This document shows positions 34,338 to 38,020 of a stretch of 38,020 nt of DNA, one piece after another. The notes beneath the pieces were generated by a model that saw only the letters and a list, made by a program, of their open reading frames with translations, was not told the DNA's origin and made no database searches. Every line of letters begins with the position of its first letter. Position 1 is the stretch's first letter. A program made the position numbers and the translations under genes. The stretch comes from Deltaproteobacteria bacterium (GTDB lineage: Bacteria; Desulfobacterota; Desulfobacteria; Desulfobacterales; C00003060), in the NCBI GenBank assembly GCA_016930875.1, contig JAFGFW010000085.1, positions 1 to 38,020 of the forward strand, given 5' to 3'.

Positions 34338-34681
34338 CTTCTCAACCCCCTTTCCTTATGAATTGAAATCCTCAGATGATCCAGCCATGGCCTGATCCGG
34401 GTGGAATCGCTATTGTCTTTATCAGGATCTGTGCCGGGATCTGAGATCAAGGAGGGAAATGATATATGTCTTTATGATCGCAGGGAAAAACTGTGCTGGC
34501 CAGAAGATCACATAGGCCTTTGACAGGGGTCTGAGTTGAAACTTTTGCGCATAAGTTTAAAGCCTATACGCAGAAGTGGGGACTTGGACTGTGCAAGCCG
34601 TCGCCGCGCAGTAATCACAGGCCAGGCCAGGATCGGACCGCAGGCACAACAACTCTACAAGGAGCTTTGAGACGAAGTTGA
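34338..34681. promoter_or_regulatory. Regulatory gap upstream of the peptide gene
   Basis: These 344 bases hold no supported gene. They contain the 20-bp palindrome at 34539-34558, two direct copies of TGTCTTTAT (34414-34422 and 34467-34475), and the inverted pair CCTGAT/ATCAGG near 34391-34426. I found no good sigma-70 promoter. A minimal GG-N10-GC at 34626-34639 (minus strand) is the only pattern compatible with sigma-54, and its flanks fit poorly. Confidence 0.4.
34539..34558. promoter_or_regulatory. 20-bp near-perfect palindrome, candidate operator
   Basis: On the minus strand AAACTTATGCGCAAAAGTTT; its complement differs only at the two symmetric A/T positions next to the central TGCGCA. 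It lies about 200 bases upstream of the peptide ATG, a distance typical of enhancer sites for sigma-54 activators, and such a regulator gene is 1.7 kb away. Site and regulator are linked by inference only. Confidence 0.5.
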
Positions 34682-34717
34682 CCAGAAAGAATAAGGGCCG
34701 AACGCTACTTGGGCCCT
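34682..34717 (-). terminator. Rho-independent terminator after the solute-binding protein gene
   Basis: On the minus strand AGGGCC and GGCCCT pair, with an inner AA/TT pair across C-C mismatches, and are followed by TATTCTTTCT. It lies about 30 bases beyond the stop of the binding protein gene, so the peptide transcript would begin separately downstream. Confidence 0.55.
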
Positions 34718-34748
34718 ACCCTGCATCAAGGGAGGCATGCCTGAGCCG

Positions 34749-36305
34749 CTAGATCCCTTCGTGGGTGAGGGAAAAGGGAAAGGGCACCCTAAACCGCTTG
34801 GACATAACGTCGATGGCTGTTTTGTGAAACAGAAACGTGCCGGGCTGAAGCAATGTAATCAGTGCGTCTATTTCATAGAAGAGTTGCTTTTGTCTCACTG
34901 GGTCTGTTTCATCAAGGGCCTGATGGACAAGCCGGGTTACATCGGGGTGCTCAAATGAACCGGCTTCAGACCTTTCGGAAAGATCAGGGGCCCATAGCGA
35001 TTTTAAGCGTTCCGGATTACGGTATGCCCCGTGAAACTCGGTTAGCACGGCCTGAAAAACATTGTTTCTGCCGTATTTTTTCTTGAGTTCCAAGAAAGGA
35101 AGGGATTGCAAGTGTGCCTTGATGCCCAGGTCGTTCAGGCAAAGTTGCAAGTACTGTGCAACCTTCTTTTCGATCTGGCTCTCTTTAAAGACAAGGAGGG
35201 TGAACTCAAAAGGCTTCCCGTCCTTCCTTAGATAGTGGCCTGCATTGCCATAAGACCAGCCCGCCTCTTTAAGGAGTCTCAATCCCTTTTTCGGTGCGTA
35301 CGCTGCGGCCTTGACAGCAGGGTTGTGAAAGAGCGAGTCCACGCCCATGGGACCAACAGCCGCTTTGCCAAAACCCCCCAGGATGTTTTTTATAATATAG
35401 GTCCTGTCAAAGACATGGGAAAGGGCACGTCGGGCTTTGGGGTCAGAAAAGAGAGGATCAGATGTATTGTAAAGAAGGATCGTGTACCAATGGAGCGGGT
35501 AGAGATCAAAGTAATATTTTTTTTTGTATTGCTGCATGATTTCAAAGTTTTTGGGGGAGATCTCTTGGGCAATATCGGTTTCTCCTGAAAGGAGTCTTGT
35601 CCATGACTTTTCCTTGTTATGCTGAAAATAGAAGACAACGCGGTCCAGAGAAGGACGCCCACCAAAATAGTCTTCATTGGCAACAAGCACGACCTCCTTG
35701 TTGCCTTTTCTGGCTTTGAATCTAAAAGGACCGGAGCCTATGGGATGATTGTAGTAATCGATCCTCCCGGTATCGGCCATGGGCACGATCTCCATATCCC
35801 ATATCTTTCGGAGGAATTCAGGGTCATCTTTCTTAAGACCTATACACAGGGCACTATCTGACTCAAGGGAAACACGGTCTATCAAAGCTGACAAATAGGG
35901 CCGAATGTTCTTAAGCCACACGTCAAGTGTATACGCTACATCCCTTGAAGCTACCGGCGCTTTGTTGTGGAACCGGGCGTCTTCCCTGAGATAGATGGTC
36001 CAGGTAAAGGTTTTGGGATCATAGGTCCATTTGCTGGCCAGGTCTGGTTCGAGTTCTCCTTTGCAGTTGGGGACAAAGAGATAGCCGTATAGCAAAGGAA
36101 AGATTATGTTTGAACCAGAGGATTCTACGCGGGTGGGATCCAGGGAGGTAAAGGGGGCGGCCACGTCATAGCGAAGGACCTTTTCGTTTTTCGGCTTTTG
36201 CTCAGCAGAAGGGCTATCAAGCCTTTCACAAGAGGGCAAAAACACGATGAGGAAAATCAATATAAAAACTGAAGGCAAAAACCTAGGCATGTGTGAAAAA
36301 GGCAT
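34749..36305 (-). CDS. Family 5 extracellular solute-binding lipoprotein (peptide/nickel/metallophore type)
   Basis: From ATG 36305 the protein has 518 residues. The signal sequence 'FLPSVFILIFLIVFLPSC' ends in a lipobox, so it should be a periplasmic lipid-anchored protein. The mature part is SBP_bac_5: 'VLRYDVAAPFTSLDPTRVES', 'LEPDLASKWTYDPKTFTWTIYLREDARFHN' and 'DPKARRALSHVFDR'. The family binds oligopeptides, nickel and chelates for ABC importers. No permease or ATPase genes are nearby, so it is an orphan. MbnE of methanobactin operons belongs to this family. Starts at GTG 36353 or ATG 36290 are possible; none has a good ribosome site, and the 5' end overlaps the upstream regulator gene. 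Confidence 0.87.
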   Translation of the reverse strand: MPFSHMPRFLPSVFILIFLIVFLPSCERLDSPSAEQKPKNEKVLRYDVAAPFTSLDPTRVESSGSNIIFPLLYGYLFVPNCKGELEPDLASKWTYDPKTFTWTIYLREDARFHNKAPVASRDVAYTLDVWLKNIRPYLSALIDRVSLESDSALCIGLKKDDPEFLRKIWDMEIVPMADTGRIDYYNHPIGSGPFRFKARKGNKEVVLVANEDYFGGRPSLDRVVFYFQHNKEKSWTRLLSGETDIAQEISPKNFEIMQQYKKKYYFDLYPLHWYTILLYNTSDPLFSDPKARRALSHVFDRTYIIKNILGGFGKAAVGPMGVDSLFHNPAVKAAAYAPKKGLRLLKEAGWSYGNAGHYLRKDGKPFEFTLLVFKESQIEKKVAQYLQLCLNDLGIKAHLQSLPFLELKKKYGRNNVFQAVLTEFHGAYRNPERLKSLWAPDLSERSEAGSFEHPDVTRLVHQALDETDPVRQKQLFYEIDALITLLQPGTFLFHKTAIDVMSKRFRVPFPFSLTHEGI

Positions 36306-37432
36306 CAGAGAGTCTGTATCGGGACTGATTTGCTTTTTTTTTGTTATGGACACAGATATGGTTCTTTTTCAATATAGAAAGATATTTCCCTGCTGTTCCG
36401 TACTTGTTTCTATCGGATTTAGCTTTGTAACTCAGGAACCTTGTGAACTCCGGCCGGGAAAATGGTCTTTTGTTCGCCCTTAAGAGAAATTCATGGATTC
36501 TTTCTATGGTGGCACACTTCAGGGTGCGGTGCCACAGTCGAGGTGGCCCGCCATAGTTAGATATGGTGGCTCTCTTTAGTGCCTCTAAGAGATCGTCTTT
36601 CTTAACGCCACAGTACGAATAACCTTGTCTCCCTGGCCCTGACCCATTTGATAACTCTTCGGGAAGGTCATGAATGGCAATCTCTGTTGCTTTAGTTAGG
36701 ACAACCGCTCTTTCTATGATGTTTTCCAGTTCCCTGATATTTCCCGGGAATGAATAGTTCATCAGAGCCTCAAGGGCCTCGTTTGATATTCTTGGAACAG
36801 GTTTTCCGTTTTCACGGGTATATTTTGCCACAAAATGATCAACCAGAGGCGGTATATCCTCTCTATGGTCTCTTAAGGGAGGGAGCTGTGTCTTGATAAC
36901 ATTCAGACGATAAAACAGATCCTCCCTGAACCAACCTTCCTGAACGCCTTCTTTCAAGTCCCTATTGGCAGCCGCAATGAAGCGCACGTCCACCTTGATG
37001 GTCCTGATCCCTCCAACCCTTTCAAATGCATTCTCCTGTAGTACCCTCAATAATTTGACCTGAAGAGCTGTAGGCATTTCAGAGACCTCATCTAAAAAAA
37101 AAGCTTCCCTTATCAGCTACCTCGAATCGGCCTTTTTTCATGGCCATAGCCCCGGTAAATGCCCCTTTCTCATGTCCAAACATCTCGCTTTCCCACAGGT
37201 TATGGGACATGGCCGAGCAGTTGACCGCAACAAAAGGCTTGTTTTTCCGGTTGCTGTGATAATGAATGGCCCTTGCGATCAACTCTTTTCCTGTTCCGGT
37301 TTCCCCGACAATCAGTAACGTCGCCTTGGTAGGGGCAACCATTTCGATCAGTTCATAGATTTTTAACATGGGTTCGCTTCTGCCCACAATATTATGAAAG
37401 TGGGGTAGCTTGATAACTTCTTGCGATAACAT
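36283..37432 (-). pseudogene. Sigma-54-dependent AAA+ activator, interrupted by a +1 base in a 9-T tract
   Basis: The first part (37088-37432, 114 aa) has AGGAGG before its ATG, 'IVGRSEPMLK', Walker A GETGTGKE (43-50) and GAFTGA (90-95), and stops after GSFFFR. The second part (36283 to about 37090) continues in another frame with DEVSEMPTALQVKLLRVLQE, the RFIAAANRDL and FREDLFYRLNV motifs and the 'FPGNIRELENIIERAVVL' segment. Removing one of nine T (37094-37102; A on the plus strand) restores GSFFLDEVSEMP and a protein of about 382 residues. No receiver or sensor domain precedes the AAA+ domain, and no Fis helix-turn-helix ends it; the last 90 residues may be a winged helix. It could be a real mutation, a sequencing error, or a slippage site. 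Confidence 0.8.
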
Positions 37433-37522
37433 ATGTACCTCCTTGATCGGTCGTACCGGATCAGTCAGACAAAGGGTTTACAAAAAAGACCATAGGGAAA
37501 CCAGGATTAATGAGGAGTCATC

Positions 37523-38020
37523 CTAATACTCAAGCCTCACCCCGGCCTCGATCCAGCGATCCGGCTGGGGATAGACTTCGCGGTAGATATAGGAGGTATT
37601 GGTGAGATTATGTCCTGCACCAAAGAGGCTTAGCTTTCCGTATCGGTCCGACTCTGGAAGTCGGATCTTGATAAGATAGTCAAAGACAAAGACCTCATCG
37701 CGGGTTTCGGGGTAGCTGGAATTGTGATAGACATATTTTCCCACAAGAGAATGTGTCATCCACTCCCCTGTGTACGAGGCCGAGACATTGTAGAGGCGCC
37801 TCGGGATATCCTGGATCACCTCATCGGTCTCTTCGTCTTTTACGTCGATGAAGCTCCCGCCGAATGCCAGTGTCAGCCCGAAGTCAAATGTTGCCCGGAT
37901 GTTTCCTTCCACACCCTGCCGGGTAACCTTGTCGATGTTTTCAGGCTTGGTCTTCCAATCTTTAGGCTCAGGGATGAGATCTTTGATTTCTGACCGAAAG
38001 AGGTTCAGTTCGAGCCTCAG
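37523..38020 (-). CDS. TonB-dependent outer membrane receptor, C-terminal part (continues past the window)
   Basis: The frame is open to the window end at 38020 and so is partial at its 5' side. The visible 165 residues are the last beta-strands of a TonB receptor barrel: 'LRLELNLFRSEIKDLIPE' and a following 'RQGVEGNIRATFDFG', 'LFGAGHNLTNTSYIYREVYPQPDRW' and the C-terminal EAGVRLEY with the terminal aromatic. Such receptors import siderophores, cobalamin or other chelates with energy from TonB. The gene ends 90 bases before the sigma-54 activator on the same strand. The ligand cannot be told from this part. Confidence 0.85.
   Translation of the reverse strand: MRLELNLFRSEIKDLIPEPKDWKTKPENIDKVTRQGVEGNIRATFDFGLTLAFGGSFIDVKDEETDEVIQDIPRRLYNVSASYTGEWMTHSLVGKYVYHNSSYPETRDEVFVFDYLIKIRLPESDRYGKLSLFGAGHNLTNTSYIYREVYPQPDRWIEAGVRLEY

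Noticed and set aside
34459-34515. 18-residue plus-strand frame behind GGAGGG near the peptide gene
   Set aside because: Spacing from GGAGG to ATG is only about four bases, the strand is opposite to the cassette, and the composition is unremarkable.
34626-34639. Sigma-54 type -24/-12 promoter for the peptide gene
   Set aside because: Only the minimal GG-N10-GC is present; the flanking consensus bases are mostly wrong. Another candidate, GGCAC near 34436, lacks the GC at -12.
1-38020. CRISPR arrays, tRNA or rRNA genes, riboswitches, insertion sequences
   Set aside because: No regular direct-repeat array, tRNA T-loop pattern, rRNA segment, recognisable riboswitch core or transposase was seen on either strand by eye; dedicated covariance-model searches were not possible.

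Overview
The window looks like chromosomal DNA of an anaerobic Desulfobacterota (former Deltaproteobacteria) bacterium. This is inferred from gene content: an archaeal-type leuC/leuD pair, an archaeal-type short Psd next to PssA, a GAF-fused PilB/GspE ATPase, NtrB-like kinases, a sigma-54 activator, and dispersed 'AACATCGAACATCC' / 'ATTACGAATTCC' repeats. Base composition looks close to 50% G+C by eye. I see no rRNA, tRNA, CRISPR array, prophage or transposase gene.

Layout. (1) 1-9.2 kb: two different M48 membrane metallopeptidases on either side of a small membrane protein and a GAF-PilB ATPase, then arfB (ribosome rescue), a TraB/GumN membrane protein and an SH3/coiled-coil membrane protein. 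A palindromic composite repeat fills 1.69-2.09 kb. (2) 9.4-12.4 kb, minus strand: alcohol dehydrogenase, an unknown lipoprotein, a DUF5131 (CxxxCxxC) protein and a bactofilin, possibly one transcript. (3) 12.4-16.9 kb: class A penicillin-binding protein (plus strand), then rpoZ and a TtcA-like tRNA thiolase, a glycine-zipper lipoprotein and greA on minus. (4) 17-25.8 kb, minus strand: a nearly gapless housekeeping string lon - tsaB - DUF465 - psd - pssA - leuC - leuD - leuB - asd, with greA just downstream. It joins protein quality control, tRNA t6A modification, phosphatidylethanolamine synthesis and leucine/aspartate-family amino acid synthesis. (5) 26-29.5 kb, plus strand: prepilin peptidase, an NtrB-like sensor kinase and alanine racemase in a coupled operon.

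(6) 29.6-38 kb, all minus strand, is the accessory part and the most interesting. In transcription order: the C-terminal part of a TonB-dependent receptor, a sigma-54 activator split by one extra T in a 9-T tract, a lipoprotein family-5 solute-binding protein, a terminator-like hairpin, a roughly 400-base regulatory gap with a 20-bp palindrome, a 30-residue cysteine-rich peptide gene (34245-34337) that is too short for ordinary ORF calling, two tandem hairpins, a radical SAM/SPASM maturase, an MFS exporter translationally coupled to it, and a Cache-type sensor kinase. The peptide, maturase and exporter make a compact ribosomal peptide natural product (RiPP) cassette. The nearby TonB receptor and family-5 binding protein resemble the uptake half of methanobactin operons. 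I therefore propose, as inference only, a secreted and re-imported modified peptide, perhaps a metallophore, made by a radical SAM enzyme instead of MbnBC.
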